DNA from: JAGNLM01 sp964439835
Lineage (GTDB): Bacteria > Pseudomonadota > Gammaproteobacteria > JAABTG01
Length of the DNA stretch: 64,000 nt
NCBI GenBank assembly: GCA_964439835.1
Contig: CAYTPQ010000009.1
Span: 1-64,000, forward strand
Direction: 5' to 3'
Shown: piece by piece, positions 8,178-16,374 of the stretch
How the letters are laid out: the number at the start of each line of letters is the position of its first letter
Numbering within the stretch: position 1 is the stretch's first letter
Made by a program: the position numbers and the translations under genes
The notes under the pieces: generated by a model
Databases searched by the model: none
What the model was told of the DNA's origin: nothing
Seen by the model: the letters and a program-made list of their open reading frames with translations, nothing else

Positions 8178-9260
8178 TCATTCCGGAGAAGGCCGGGATG
8201 ATGGGAAGTCAGACATCTGGACCCCGGCTTTCGCCGGGGTGACGGCCTGCGCAGAGCTCCCGCGTCTCGTCGGGGCCGCGGGCTGACCCCCTGGTGCCGG
8301 GAGAGTGGCGGCGGCTGCGGCATCCGCCGCGGGGCCCCCGGTCGCCGCCCCCGCGGGCAGGTCCGTCTCCCACTCGCCGGCGGCTGCGAAGCCGGCGGTT
8401 CCGGGGGCGTACTCGCGAACCGACAGCCGCATCCGCCAGCCGAAGGGCCGCCGCGAGAGGCGGAGTACGTGGTACTGGGCCCGGCGCCCGACGTCGTGGC
8501 CGTCCAGGGACGCGGACCGGGCGCCGATAACCGGCGCCTGGCCCGAGGGCGTCTGCAACCAGAGGCGCGAGTCCCGGTGCGCGTGGCCGTGGAGGACCAG
8601 CTCCACGCCGTGATCGGCGAGGACGGCCCCGAGGGCCCGGGCGTCGGTCAGGCGCTTGCGCCAGCGGATGCTGCCGGGCACCGGCGGGTGGTGGATCAGC
8701 AGCACCCGGCACAGGCCCCGCTCGCCGGTCGCCCGCAGCACGCGCGCGAGCGCCTGCAACTGCGTGCGTCCGAGCCGGCCGGTGGCCATGAACGGCGCGG
8801 AGGGGCAGGCGGTGCTGACCCCGATCAGGGCCACGCCGTCGCGCACGCGCAGGGTCGGCAGCGGGCCCCGGCCGCTCTCCGAGGCCTCCGGCGTTCCCGC
8901 GTCGGAGGCCAGGTAGGGGGCCCAGAGGGCGAAGGTCTCGTTCCAGGGCTCGGCGACGTAGGCGTCGTGGTTGCCCGGGATCAGGAACACCCGGTCCGGC
9001 TCGCCGACCCGCGGCAGCCAGGCCGCGACCTGCCGGAACTCCCGCGGCAGCCCGATGTGGGTCAGGTCGCCGGTGATCACGATCTGGTCGGCGGCGACCT
9101 CCCGCAGGTCGGAGAGCAGGGCCTCCAGCACCTCCGCCCGGTGCACGTGCCGCCGGTGCGTGCGCCAGGACAGGTACCCCAGCACCCGCTTGCTCAGCAG
9201 CTCCCGGCGCCGGACCCCCGTCAGGTCGGTCAGGTGCGGGTCCGAGAAGTGAACGAGCAC
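8178..9260 (-). CDS. Calcineurin-like metallophosphoesterase with repeat-derived C terminus
   Basis: The enzyme core shows all metallophosphoesterase blocks in order: FSDPHL, ITGDLTHIG, PGNHDAY, LIHHPP and HGHAH. They bind the two catalytic metals for phosphomonoester or diester hydrolysis. The GTG at 9260 is preferred because AGGGA lies just upstream and the protein then begins LVHFSDPHL; a longer in-frame start would run into an ACCACAGAG-type repeat. The catalytic domain ends near the YHVLRLSRR segment. After that comes a poorly conserved Ala/Pro/Gly-rich tail, and the final ~22 codons, including VTPAKAGVQ, are encoded by an intergenic-type hairpin repeat. The original stop was probably lost. 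Substrate unknown; a lipid or nucleotide phosphodiester is likely from context. Confidence 0.85.
   Translation of the reverse strand: MLVHFSDPHLTDLTGVRRRELLSKRVLGYLSWRTHRRHVHRAEVLEALLSDLREVAADQIVITGDLTHIGLPREFRQVAAWLPRVGEPDRVFLIPGNHDAYVAEPWNETFALWAPYLASDAGTPEASESGRGPLPTLRVRDGVALIGVSTACPSAPFMATGRLGRTQLQALARVLRATGERGLCRVLLIHHPPVPGSIRWRKRLTDARALGAVLADHGVELVLHGHAHRDSRLWLQTPSGQAPVIGARSASLDGHDVGRRAQYHVLRLSRRPFGWRMRLSVREYAPGTAGFAAAGEWETDLPAGAATGGPAADAAAAATLPAPGGQPAAPTRRGSSAQAVTPAKAGVQMSDFPSSRPSPE
8179..8243. repeat. CCGGCGAA-type hairpin repeat, copy 1 (inside a gene end)
   Basis: ATTCCGGAGAAGGCCGGGAT is followed after a short spacer by the perfect hairpin CCCCGGC-TTTC-GCCGGGG (8222-8239) and TGACGG. 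The same layout is seen at 47873-47942. It is a widespread proteobacterial extragenic repeat type. Here it lies within the reading frame of the metallophosphoesterase and encodes its last residues. Confidence 0.8.
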
Positions 9261-9350
9261 GAAGTCCCTGGCATCGTCTGCGCCCAGTTCCCCGCCGGAC
9301 TCGCTGTGCGTCGCGCTCGTTCGGAGCGCCTCCTGCCTTGCATCAGGATT

Positions 9351-9502
9351 CACCACAGAGTGCACGGAGTTCACAGAGTAGGGGTCACGATTGCCTAGCC
9401 AGAGGAGCGGCCCTATCTCTGTCGACTCCTCTGCTCAGTTCCCGCCCGATATCTTGAGGCATCATATTCTTCAATCTCTGTGTACTCTGTGCTCTCTGTG
9501 GT
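9351..9502. repeat. ACCACAGAG-type inverted repeat pair, copy a
   Basis: The left arm is a run of CACAGAG-like units (9351-9378) and the right arm a run of CTCTGTG units (9476-9502), in inverted orientation around a ~97 bp loop. The right arm ends about ten bases from the stop codon of the YghO-like gene. No gene is seen in the remaining 9261-9511 interval. Confidence 0.85.
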
Positions 9503-9511
9503 TTATTGCCT

Positions 9512-10630
9512 CTAAATTGCCATTTGATACACCCGCGAACGACGGAAGTGCTCGCGCTCGAAGTTGAGCCAGATCCGGTTGACTGTCGTGTTGGCCTCCA
9601 GCTCCCGGTTGGTCTCCATGAATCGCACCCCGCGCCGGCGCAGGGTGTCGTACATGTCCACCAGCGTGACCGCCGTGATCAGCGCCGACGGCTCGCCGGG
9701 CTTCACGCCGGCCAGCAGGAAGTCCACCGTCTCCGGCCGGCGGTACTCGCGCAGGATCGGCAGGAAGCCGAAGGGCAGCAGGCGTCCGCCGGCGCGCCGG
9801 AAGGCGCGGCTGAGATCGGGCATGCCGACGAAAAAGCCCACCAGCTCGCCCTCGCGCGAGAACGGCAGCTTGACGAAGTCGGGGTCGAGAAACCCGAAGT
9901 ACTTCTTGGTGTAGTACTCCCGCTGGGCAGGGGTGAGCGGCACGACCCCGTAGAGCGAGGCGAAGGCCGCCTCCAGCAGGTCCCACACCGCCGGCGCGTG
10001 ACGGAGCAGCTCGCGGCGGCTGCGGCAGGTCACCACCCGGTAGCGGTCGCCGCCCGCGTACCGCTTGCGCAGCCGCTCGAGCAGCGTCGATTCCTGCGGG
10101 ACGCGCAGGCGGTACTCGACGTAATCCGCGTCGGGGTGCAGGCCGAAGCCCTGCAGCAGCCGCTCGTAGTAGGGCGGGTTGTAGCTGCCGCTCACGGTGG
10201 GCAGGCGTTCGAAGCCCTCGATCAGGAGCCCCTCCGGATCCAGGTCCGTGAAGCCCTGGGGGCCGGTCATCTCGGTGCAGCCCTCGCCGCGAAGCCAGCC
10301 GCGCGCCGCCTCCAGCAGCCGCCCTGCTACCTCCGCGTCTTCCACCGACTCGAACCAGCCGAAGCGCCCCCGGCGGTACCCGAGCTTCTCGGACTCGAGC
10401 GCGTTGACGCTGGCGCACACCCGCCCGACGACGCGGTTGCCCGAGGTCGCCAGGAACTGCCGCACCCGGTTCACCGCGAAGGCGGGGTTGCGGCGGGGGT
10501 CGAAGTACGCCAGCTCGTCGGCGAAGAGCGGCGGGACCCAGCAGGGGTCCTGCCGGTAGTGGTCGTAGGGAAACCGCACCCACCGCTTGCGGTCGGCCCG
10601 GTCCTCGACTTCGCGTATGCTGACCGCCAT
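9512..10630 (-). CDS. GNAT-superfamily acyltransferase, YghO-like
   Basis: The 372-residue protein resembles the YghO family of large GNAT-like N-acyltransferases. Recognisable stretches are VRFPYDHYRQDPCWVPPLF near the start, GRVCASVN, GPQGFTDLDPEGLLIEGF, YNPPYYERLLQGFGL, KLPFSREGELVGFFVGMPDLSRA and the C-terminal FMETNRELEANTTVNRIW. There is no signal peptide. The ATG at 10630 starts just before the conserved region; a longer reading to 10813 is an Arg/Pro-rich artefact. From memory, relatives include the bacterial ceramide synthase of sphingolipid-making proteobacteria; I could not verify this. The neighbouring LicC-like cytidylyltransferase and metallophosphoesterase would suit lipid head-group work. 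Function is assigned only to family level. Confidence 0.7.
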   Translation of the reverse strand: MAVSIREVEDRADRKRWVRFPYDHYRQDPCWVPPLFADELAYFDPRRNPAFAVNRVRQFLATSGNRVVGRVCASVNALESEKLGYRRGRFGWFESVEDAEVAGRLLEAARGWLRGEGCTEMTGPQGFTDLDPEGLLIEGFERLPTVSGSYNPPYYERLLQGFGLHPDADYVEYRLRVPQESTLLERLRKRYAGGDRYRVVTCRSRRELLRHAPAVWDLLEAAFASLYGVVPLTPAQREYYTKKYFGFLDPDFVKLPFSREGELVGFFVGMPDLSRAFRRAGGRLLPFGFLPILREYRRPETVDFLLAGVKPGEPSALITAVTLVDMYDTLRRRGVRFMETNRELEANTTVNRIWLNFEREHFRRSRVYQMAI

Positions 10631-10818
10631 GTGGAGGCATGTCCCAGGTAGTGCAGACGAGTCGGCGGGGGTCGGCCGCGGGCAGGGCCACCCAGGGCCG
10701 CGGCCGCGCCTCACTCGCGGGCGGGGGACGGCAAGGGCACACCTGGGCGCGCGGGCCCGGGCCGCCCCGACGGACGCGCCCGGAATGATGGTCACGGGGA
10801 CTGCAGGGGTCAACTGCC

Positions 10819-11637
10819 GTGGCGGCCGATAGCGTCGGCCCGGCCGAACGGTTCGCGGCGGTGGTCCTGGCCGGCGACCGCGGCCCCGACGACCCGTTGG
10901 CCCTCGGCGCCGGGGTTCGCTTCAAGGCCCTGGTCCCGGTCGGCGGGCGGCCGATGGTCCTGCGGGTCCTCGATGCGCTGGGGCGGAGCCCCTCGGTCGG
11001 CCGTCGCGTGCTCTGCGGCCCGCCGCGGGAGGCGCTGGCGCAGGATGAGGGGCTGCGGGAAGGGACCGCCAGCGGGGCGTGGGACTGGTTGCCACCGGGT
11101 CCGACCCCGAGCACCAGCGCCCTCGCGGCGCTGCAGACCCTGCCCGAGTCGGTGCCCGTGCTGCTGACCACCGCGGACCACGCCGTTCTCCGGCCTGAGA
11201 TCGTCGAGTACTTCTGCGAGCGCGCGCGGGCGAGCGGCTGCGACCTGGTCGCCGGCCTCGCCCGCTACGCCGAGGTGATGGCGGCGTTCCCGGGCATGCG
11301 CCGGACCGGCCTGCGCTTTCGCGACGACGTCTACAGCGGCTGCAACCTGTACGCCTTTCTCTCGCCCTCGGCGCGGGGCGCGGCCGGTTTCTGGCGGCAG
11401 ATCGAGCGGGAGCGCAAGCGCCCCTGGCGGATGATGCGGGCGCTCGGCTGGGCTACGGTAGCGCGCTACGTGACCGGCCGGTTGACACTCGACCAGGCGC
11501 TCGACCGTCTGTCCCGGCGGCTGGGGATCCGGATCGGGGTCGTGCTGCTGCCGTTCCCCGAGGCGGCGGTCGATGTAGACAAGCCGGACGACCGCGAGTT
11601 TGCCGAGCGGATCCTGGCGGGCGGAGGAGCGCGGTGA
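10819..11637 (+). CDS. MobA-like NTP transferase
   Basis: The 272-residue cytoplasmic protein has a GT-A nucleotidyltransferase fold: AAVVLAGDRG for the nucleotide loop, KALVPVGGRPMVLRVLDAL for the sugar/substrate lysine loop, LLTTADHAVL for the metal-binding aspartate, SGCNLYAF and AAVDVDKPDD near the end. The glycine loop departs from the usual G-G-x-G-x-R form (GDRGPDDP), so the substrate is unlikely to be molybdopterin. The GTG start at 10819 is the first before the conserved block. The gene diverges from the YghO-like acyltransferase and converges on the LicC-like cytidylyltransferase with 9 bp between stops. It probably makes an activated alcohol or sugar for the same pathway. Confidence 0.72.
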   Translation: MAADSVGPAERFAAVVLAGDRGPDDPLALGAGVRFKALVPVGGRPMVLRVLDALGRSPSVGRRVLCGPPREALAQDEGLREGTASGAWDWLPPGPTPSTSALAALQTLPESVPVLLTTADHAVLRPEIVEYFCERARASGCDLVAGLARYAEVMAAFPGMRRTGLRFRDDVYSGCNLYAFLSPSARGAAGFWRQIERERKRPWRMMRALGWATVARYVTGRLTLDQALDRLSRRLGIRIGVVLLPFPEAAVDVDKPDDREFAERILAGGGAR

Positions 11638-11646
11638 TGCCCGGCG

Positions 11647-12426
11647 TCAGCGCACCCGCACGGGGCCCGCGGTGCGAGCGGCCTCCCGGCCCTCGCCGTC
11701 CTGGGTCCAGCCTGCGGCCATCTTGGAGGCGCGGACCAGGTCGAGGGGGTAGTCGACCTCGCTCCACTCCAGCCCGGAGATGTCCTGGGTCCAGACGTGA
11801 CCGGCCTTCGCCAGCTCGGCGATGACCGACAGGTAGTACTGCTTGCGCGACTCCTTGCGCGCCACCGCGCTCTCGAGGGCCCGGCGGAACAGGGCGGGGC
11901 CCGCGCCGCGGAACACCATCATGCCGATCGACTCGCCGTCGACCTCGTCGAGCGGCAGGTCCTTGCCCACCTTCAGCAGGCGTTCACCCTCGCGCTGGAC
12001 CTTCATGTCGTCGTCGTCGTAGTGCGCCTTGCGGTTGATGCAGAGCGTCACCGGGTGCCGGGGCGAGTCCAGCAGCCGCTGGAGGATGGCCGGCTCGAAC
12101 ACGGTGTCGCCGTTCAGCAGGACAAAGTCCTCGTCCATCTCGCCGCGCGCCATCCAGCAGCTGAACAGGTTGTCGGCGACGGCGAAGTCGGGGTTGTAGA
12201 GGGTGCGCACGCGGCCGTCGGCGTCGCGCCGGGCGACCAGGGCGTCCACGAACTCGGCGCCGAAGCCGACCACCACCGTTACGTCCTCGACCCCGCACTG
12301 TGCCAGGTGGTCGAGCTGCCACTCGATCAACGGACGACCCGCCAGGGGCACGGTGCACTTGGGGGAACGCTCGGTCGCCGGCAGCAGCCGCTTGCCCTGT
12401 CCGGCGCTAAGGATGATCGCCTTCAT
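11647..12426 (-). CDS. Phosphocholine cytidylyltransferase-like (LicC type) nucleotidyltransferase
   Basis: The 259-residue protein closely fits the LicC-like family that couples CTP to a phospho-alcohol such as phosphocholine. It has ILSAGQGKRLLPAT (nucleotide loop), SPKCTVPLAGRPLIEWQL (substrate lysine), LLNGDTVFEP (metal aspartate) and WSEVDYPLDLVRA (C-terminal metal aspartate and family signature). The ATG at 12426 opens straight into the catalytic loop; an in-frame extension to 12573 crosses the promoter region and is rejected. A good sigma70-like promoter lies about 120 bp upstream. It converges on the NTP transferase at 10819. The product may decorate a lipid or a surface glycan. Confidence 0.82.
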   Translation of the reverse strand: MKAIILSAGQGKRLLPATERSPKCTVPLAGRPLIEWQLDHLAQCGVEDVTVVVGFGAEFVDALVARRDADGRVRTLYNPDFAVADNLFSCWMARGEMDEDFVLLNGDTVFEPAILQRLLDSPRHPVTLCINRKAHYDDDDMKVQREGERLLKVGKDLPLDEVDGESIGMMVFRGAGPALFRRALESAVARKESRKQYYLSVIAELAKAGHVWTQDISGLEWSEVDYPLDLVRASKMAAGWTQDGEGREAARTAGPVRVR

Positions 12427-12543
12427 AAGCCTCGCCGTCTCGCCCTGTCTTGCCCGGTGTGGTCTCGATTTCGAGCCCCACGTGTGTGCAGGGCCAGCCA
12501 TCGCTGGCCGGTCCCCCCGGGTCTGAACCCTTGAGTTGTGAAA

Positions 12544-12573
12544 ATAATACGACAGTTTGTTTACTTTTCGCAA
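12544..12573 (-). promoter_or_regulatory. Predicted sigma70-type promoter for the LicC-like gene
   Basis: On the minus strand TTGCGA (12568-12573) and TATTAT (12544-12549) are separated by 18 bp. They lie in a conspicuous AT-rich patch within otherwise GC-rich DNA, about 118 bp upstream of the ATG at 12426. The rest of 12427-12724, a divergent intergenic space of 298 bp, shows no gene. Confidence 0.5.
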
Positions 12574-12724
12574 CCTGCAAGTGACTCAAGGGCCGGACCT
12601 GAGTCGTTCGCGCAACAACGCGGTGTCGCTCGGAGTCCCCTCGGGTTGAGGGACCGGGTCGCCGGGTGCTATACGCTCAAGGCCTGGAGTGGCGCCGTTC
12701 CGTGCCACCGGGCCGGGGTCGCCC

Positions 12725-15295
12725 ATGCTCGAGACTGATGAATCCCTGACGCCGACTGCCGCCCGCCTGTGCGAGGGCTACGAGCCGCCGCCGGCGGGGT
12801 GGGACGAGATGTCCTCCGGGCCGTGTCGTGTGCGAGCGCATTGGGAGCACGCTGTCCGCGCCCTCGACGCCCTCGGGGCCGAAGGGCTCGGTCGCCGTGC
12901 GCGCGAGGCCCGTCGGCTGATCCGCGAGAGCGACGTCACCTACACGGTCTACAGTGACCGTGCGGCACAGGTCCGCCCCTGGGAGCTGGACCTGGTGCCC
13001 CTGTTGCTCACCAGCGAGGAGTGGGCCGGGATCGAGGCCGGTCTGGCGCAGCGGGCCGAGCTCTTGAATCTGGTGCTCGCCGACCTCTACGGCCGCCGGG
13101 AGCTGATCCGCCACGGGCTGTTGCCGGCCGACCTGGTGTTCTCCCACCCCGGGTTCCTGCGCGCCTGCGACGGCACAGCGGCCCCCGCCGGCCGCCACCT
13201 CATCCTCTACGCGGTCGACCTGGCCCGCCGTCCCGATGGGCAGGTCCAGGTGCTCGCCGACCGCGCCCAGGTGCCGTCGGGGGCCGGTTACGCGCTGCAG
13301 AACCGGGTGGTGCTCTCGCGGCTGCTGCCGAGCCTGTTCCGGGACTCCCAGGTGCACCGGCTGGCCCTGTTCTTCCGCGCCGTGCGGCGCGCGCTCGCGG
13401 CGCTGGCACCGCCTTCTGACGACCCGCCCCGGGTCGTGGTGCTCACCCCCGGTCCCCGCAACGAGGCCTACTTCGAACACGCCTACCTGGCGGCTTACCT
13501 GGGCTACACCCTGGCGCAGGGTGGCGACCTGAGCGTGCGCGGCGAGCGGGTCTTTCTGAAGACCCTGGACGGCCTGCAGCCGGTCGACGTGATCCTGCGC
13601 CGGCTCGACGATGACTACTGCGATCCGCTGGAGCTGCGGGAGGACTCGGTCCTCGGCGTGCCGGGTCTGGTCCAGGCTGCGCGGGCGGGGCGCGTGACTG
13701 TCGCCAACCCGCTCGGGAGCGGCTTCCTCGACAACCCGGCACTGCTGGCCTACCTGCCGGCGCTGGCCCGCCACCTCCTCGGGGAGGACCTGATCCTGTC
13801 CTCGGTGGAGACCTGGTGGTGCGGGACCCGCGAGGGGCTTTCCCACGTGCTGGCGAACCTGGAGCGCCTGGTGGTCAAGCCCGTCTCGCCCGGCCGCGGG
13901 ATGCGGAGCGTCTTCGGCGCGACCCTCAGCGCCGCTGAGCGGGACTCCTTGGCGGCGGCGATCCGGGCGCGGCCGGAGCGGTTCGTGGGCGAGGAGGTCG
14001 TGCAGCTCTCGACTGCCCCGACCTTCGACGGCGGGCGCATCGAGGCGCGTCACGTGGTCATGCGTGGCTTCCTCGTCGGCGGCCGCGACGGCTACGAGGT
14101 GATGCCGGGCGGCCTCACCCGGGCCGCCCCCCGCGCCGGCCAGCTCGTCGTGTCGAACCAGGTCGGCGGGATCAGCAAGGACACCTGGGTGCTGGCCTCC
14201 GAGCCCGAGCGCCAGGAGAGCCTGCTCGGCGCGGGCGAGCGGCGGGCCGTGCCAGGACGCGCAGCAGGCGGGCTGCCGAGCCGGGTGGCCGACGACCTGT
14301 TCTGGGTCGGTCGCTACGCCGAGCGGGCGGAGGCGCTGGTGCGGCTGGCCCGCGTGGTGGGCACGATGGTGGCGGACGGTCTCGCCGGCGTTGAGGGGGG
14401 CACGGCCGTCTGTGTCGCCCACCTGTTGCGCGCCGTGACCCACATGAGCGGCACTTACCCGGGCTTCGTCGGCCCCGGGGCCGACCGGCGTCTGGCCGAG
14501 CCGGAGCCGGAGCTGCTCGCGGTGCTGACCGACCCCGCTCGGCTCGGCGGCCTGACCCAGTCCCTGCAGGCCATGCTGAATGCGGCCCGCGCGGTCCGCG
14601 ACCGGCTCTCGAGCGACACCTGGCGGGTCGTGAGCGAGGTCGAGCGGCACCTGGACCGTCTGTCGGCGGGGCCCCGCCACCTGCTCGACACGGTGGCCGA
14701 CCTGGAGGCCCTGGTGGGGGCCCTGGCGGCGCTCGCGGGACTGACCGCCGAGAACATGCGCCACGGCCAGGCCTGGGCGTTTCTCGAGCTCGGCCGGCGC
14801 ATCGAGCGGACCATCCAGAGCGCCACCCTGTTGCGAGCCACGCTGGTGCCGCCGGTGGAGCCGGCCGAGGAGGGCCCGCTGCTGGAGGGGGTGCTGGCGG
14901 CGACCGACAGCCTGATCGCCTACCGCCAGCGCTACCGCACCGGCGTGCGCGTGGACGCCCTAGTCGACCTGCTGGTACTCGACGAGGACAACCCCCGGGC
15001 CCTGGCGTATCAGCTCCAGCGGGTGGTCGAGGTCGTGGCCCGGCTGCCGCGGACCTCGACGCGGACCTTCGGCAGTGCCGAGGAGCGGCTCGCCCTGGAG
15101 GCGCTGACGGTGGTCCGCCTGAGCGACCCGGAATGCATCCTGGCGCGCGACCCGAAGTCCGGGCGCACCGGCCTCGAAGTGGCCCTGGAGCGCCTGCAGC
15201 GGCTCATGCCGGCGATCTCGGATGCCGTCGGCGGCGCCTACCTGCGCCACGACGACCCGCCGCGGGTCCTGCTGCCCGGAGGCGCGCCCGCGTGA
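12725..15295 (+). CDS. Circularly permuted ATP-grasp / alpha-E fusion protein
   Basis: This 856-residue protein joins two domains usually encoded separately. Residues ~1-490 are a circularly permuted type 2 ATP-grasp (DUF404/DUF407), with LVFSHPGFLRAC, NPLGSGFLDNPAL, LVVKPVSPGRGM, GEEVVQLSTAPT and RHVVMRGFLVGG. Residues ~520-850 are the all-helical alpha-E domain (DUF403), with LPSRVADDLFWVGRYAERAE and AWAFLELGRRIERTIQSA. Comparative work on amidoligases (the Iyer/Aravind survey) placed these with transglutaminase-like proteins in a predicted peptide-ligation or modification system of unknown product. The GTG of the next gene overlaps this stop (GTGA), giving translational coupling. The ATG at 12725 was chosen over an upstream in-frame alternative because it starts nearer the conserved region. 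Confidence 0.88.
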   Translation: MLETDESLTPTAARLCEGYEPPPAGWDEMSSGPCRVRAHWEHAVRALDALGAEGLGRRAREARRLIRESDVTYTVYSDRAAQVRPWELDLVPLLLTSEEWAGIEAGLAQRAELLNLVLADLYGRRELIRHGLLPADLVFSHPGFLRACDGTAAPAGRHLILYAVDLARRPDGQVQVLADRAQVPSGAGYALQNRVVLSRLLPSLFRDSQVHRLALFFRAVRRALAALAPPSDDPPRVVVLTPGPRNEAYFEHAYLAAYLGYTLAQGGDLSVRGERVFLKTLDGLQPVDVILRRLDDDYCDPLELREDSVLGVPGLVQAARAGRVTVANPLGSGFLDNPALLAYLPALARHLLGEDLILSSVETWWCGTREGLSHVLANLERLVVKPVSPGRGMRSVFGATLSAAERDSLAAAIRARPERFVGEEVVQLSTAPTFDGGRIEARHVVMRGFLVGGRDGYEVMPGGLTRAAPRAGQLVVSNQVGGISKDTWVLASEPERQESLLGAGERRAVPGRAAGGLPSRVADDLFWVGRYAERAEALVRLARVVGTMVADGLAGVEGGTAVCVAHLLRAVTHMSGTYPGFVGPGADRRLAEPEPELLAVLTDPARLGGLTQSLQAMLNAARAVRDRLSSDTWRVVSEVERHLDRLSAGPRHLLDTVADLEALVGALAALAGLTAENMRHGQAWAFLELGRRIERTIQSATLLRATLVPPVEPAEEGPLLEGVLAATDSLIAYRQRYRTGVRVDALVDLLVLDEDNPRALAYQLQRVVEVVARLPRTSTRTFGSAEERLALEALTVVRLSDPECILARDPKSGRTGLEVALERLQRLMPAISDAVGGAYLRHDDPPRVLLPGGAPA

Positions 15296-16173
15296 CCCGG
15301 TACCGCATCCTGCACGAGACCCGCTACGCCTACGGGGCGCCGGTGTCGCTCGGGCACCACCTGGCGCACCTGGCACCGATCGACCTGGCGCAGCAGACCT
15401 CCTTCGGTAGCGAGATCGAGGTCGTGCCCACCCCCGCGGCGTACCGGGAGTGGATAGACTTCTTCGGCAACCGGGCCGCCTACTTCTCCGTCGAGACGCC
15501 CCACGACACGTTGACGGTGCGGGCGTCGAGCGAGGTCGAGGTCCGGGCACCGCGGCGCCGGGCCGGTATCGGCACCTCACCGTCCTGGGAGGCGGTCCGC
15601 GACGAGGTACGGGCGACGCGCCGCGCCCACGCCGCGAAGGCGCGCCCCTTCGTGCTGGAATCCCCGCTGGTCCCGTTGGGGAGCGAGGTCGCGGACTACG
15701 CCGCGGCCTCCCTTGGCGCCGGGCGCCCGCTGCTGGAGGCGGTGGAGGACCTGATGGGCCGCATCCACCGTGACTTCGCCTACGACCCGACCTTCACCGA
15801 GGTCAGCACCCCCATCGCCGAGGTCCTGGCCCACCGCCGGGGCGTGTGCCAGGACTTTGCTCACCTGGCAATCGCTTGTCTGCGGGCGCACGGTCTGGCC
15901 GCGGCCTACGTCAGTGGCTACCTGGAGACCGACCCGGCACCCGGCCAGCAACGGCTGACGGGGGCGGATGCCTCCCACGCCTGGTTCTCGGTCTGGGTGC
16001 CCGAGCTCGGGTGGGTCGACTTCGATCCCACCAACGACGTCCTGCCCATGGAGCGCCACGTGACGCTGGCCCGCGGGCGCGACTATGCCGACGTCGCCCC
16101 GCTGCGGGGCGTGCTGTACGGCGGGGGGGTGCACAACCTCAGCGTGGCGGTGACGGTGGAGCGGGTAGCGTAA
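15292..16173 (+). CDS. Transglutaminase-like protein of the ATP-grasp/alpha-E system
   Basis: The 293-residue protein has the bacterial transglutaminase N-terminal beta domain (YRILHETRYAYGAPVSLGHH) and a papain-like transglutaminase core. The catalytic triad is visible as C186 (RGVCQDFAH), H229 (DASHAWFSVW) and D245 (VDFDPTND). Enzymes of this type act as peptidases or amide transferases. There is no signal peptide. The GTG start overlaps the TGA of the ATP-grasp/alpha-E gene by four bases, so the two are made together, as in many proteobacteria. The pair probably builds and trims or transfers a peptide-like amide, but no substrate is known. Confidence 0.9.
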   Translation: MTRYRILHETRYAYGAPVSLGHHLAHLAPIDLAQQTSFGSEIEVVPTPAAYREWIDFFGNRAAYFSVETPHDTLTVRASSEVEVRAPRRRAGIGTSPSWEAVRDEVRATRRAHAAKARPFVLESPLVPLGSEVADYAAASLGAGRPLLEAVEDLMGRIHRDFAYDPTFTEVSTPIAEVLAHRRGVCQDFAHLAIACLRAHGLAAAYVSGYLETDPAPGQQRLTGADASHAWFSVWVPELGWVDFDPTNDVLPMERHVTLARGRDYADVAPLRGVLYGGGVHNLSVAVTVERVA

Positions 16174-16231
16174 GGGGGCCTTGCCCAGGGTCGTCACCCC
16201 TTCAAGCGCCCGCTCCGCTCTGCGCTGCGAA

Positions 16232-16339
16232 CAGGTCCCCGGTACGGTTTCGCGGGACCGTCTGACGCCATGGATGGCGGCAGACGAGCCTACAGGGACG
16301 TACTTGCGGCGTGTCCCGCGGGACCGTACCGGGGACCTG
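16232..16339. repeat. Dispersed palindromic element, copy 4
   Basis: The outer arm CAGGTCCCCGGTACGGT (16232-16248) is matched by a perfect 17-bp reverse complement at 16323-16339. The core is in reverse orientation with the GTCTGACGCC tip. It sits between convergent genes, 58 bp after the transglutaminase stop and 35 bp from the stop of the VOC gene, where it could act as a bidirectional 3' structure. Confidence 0.93.
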
Positions 16340-16374
16340 CCACCGCCCGGAAGAGTAGGCGACCCCTCTTGTGC

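Noticed and set aside
9351..9502. Possible CRISPR array
   Set aside because: Short 7-9 nt units in two inverted blocks with no regular spacers and no cas genes.
12677..14764. 695-codon open frame antisense to the ATP-grasp/alpha-E gene
   Set aside because: Composition is that of a high-GC shadow frame; the sense frame has clear domains.
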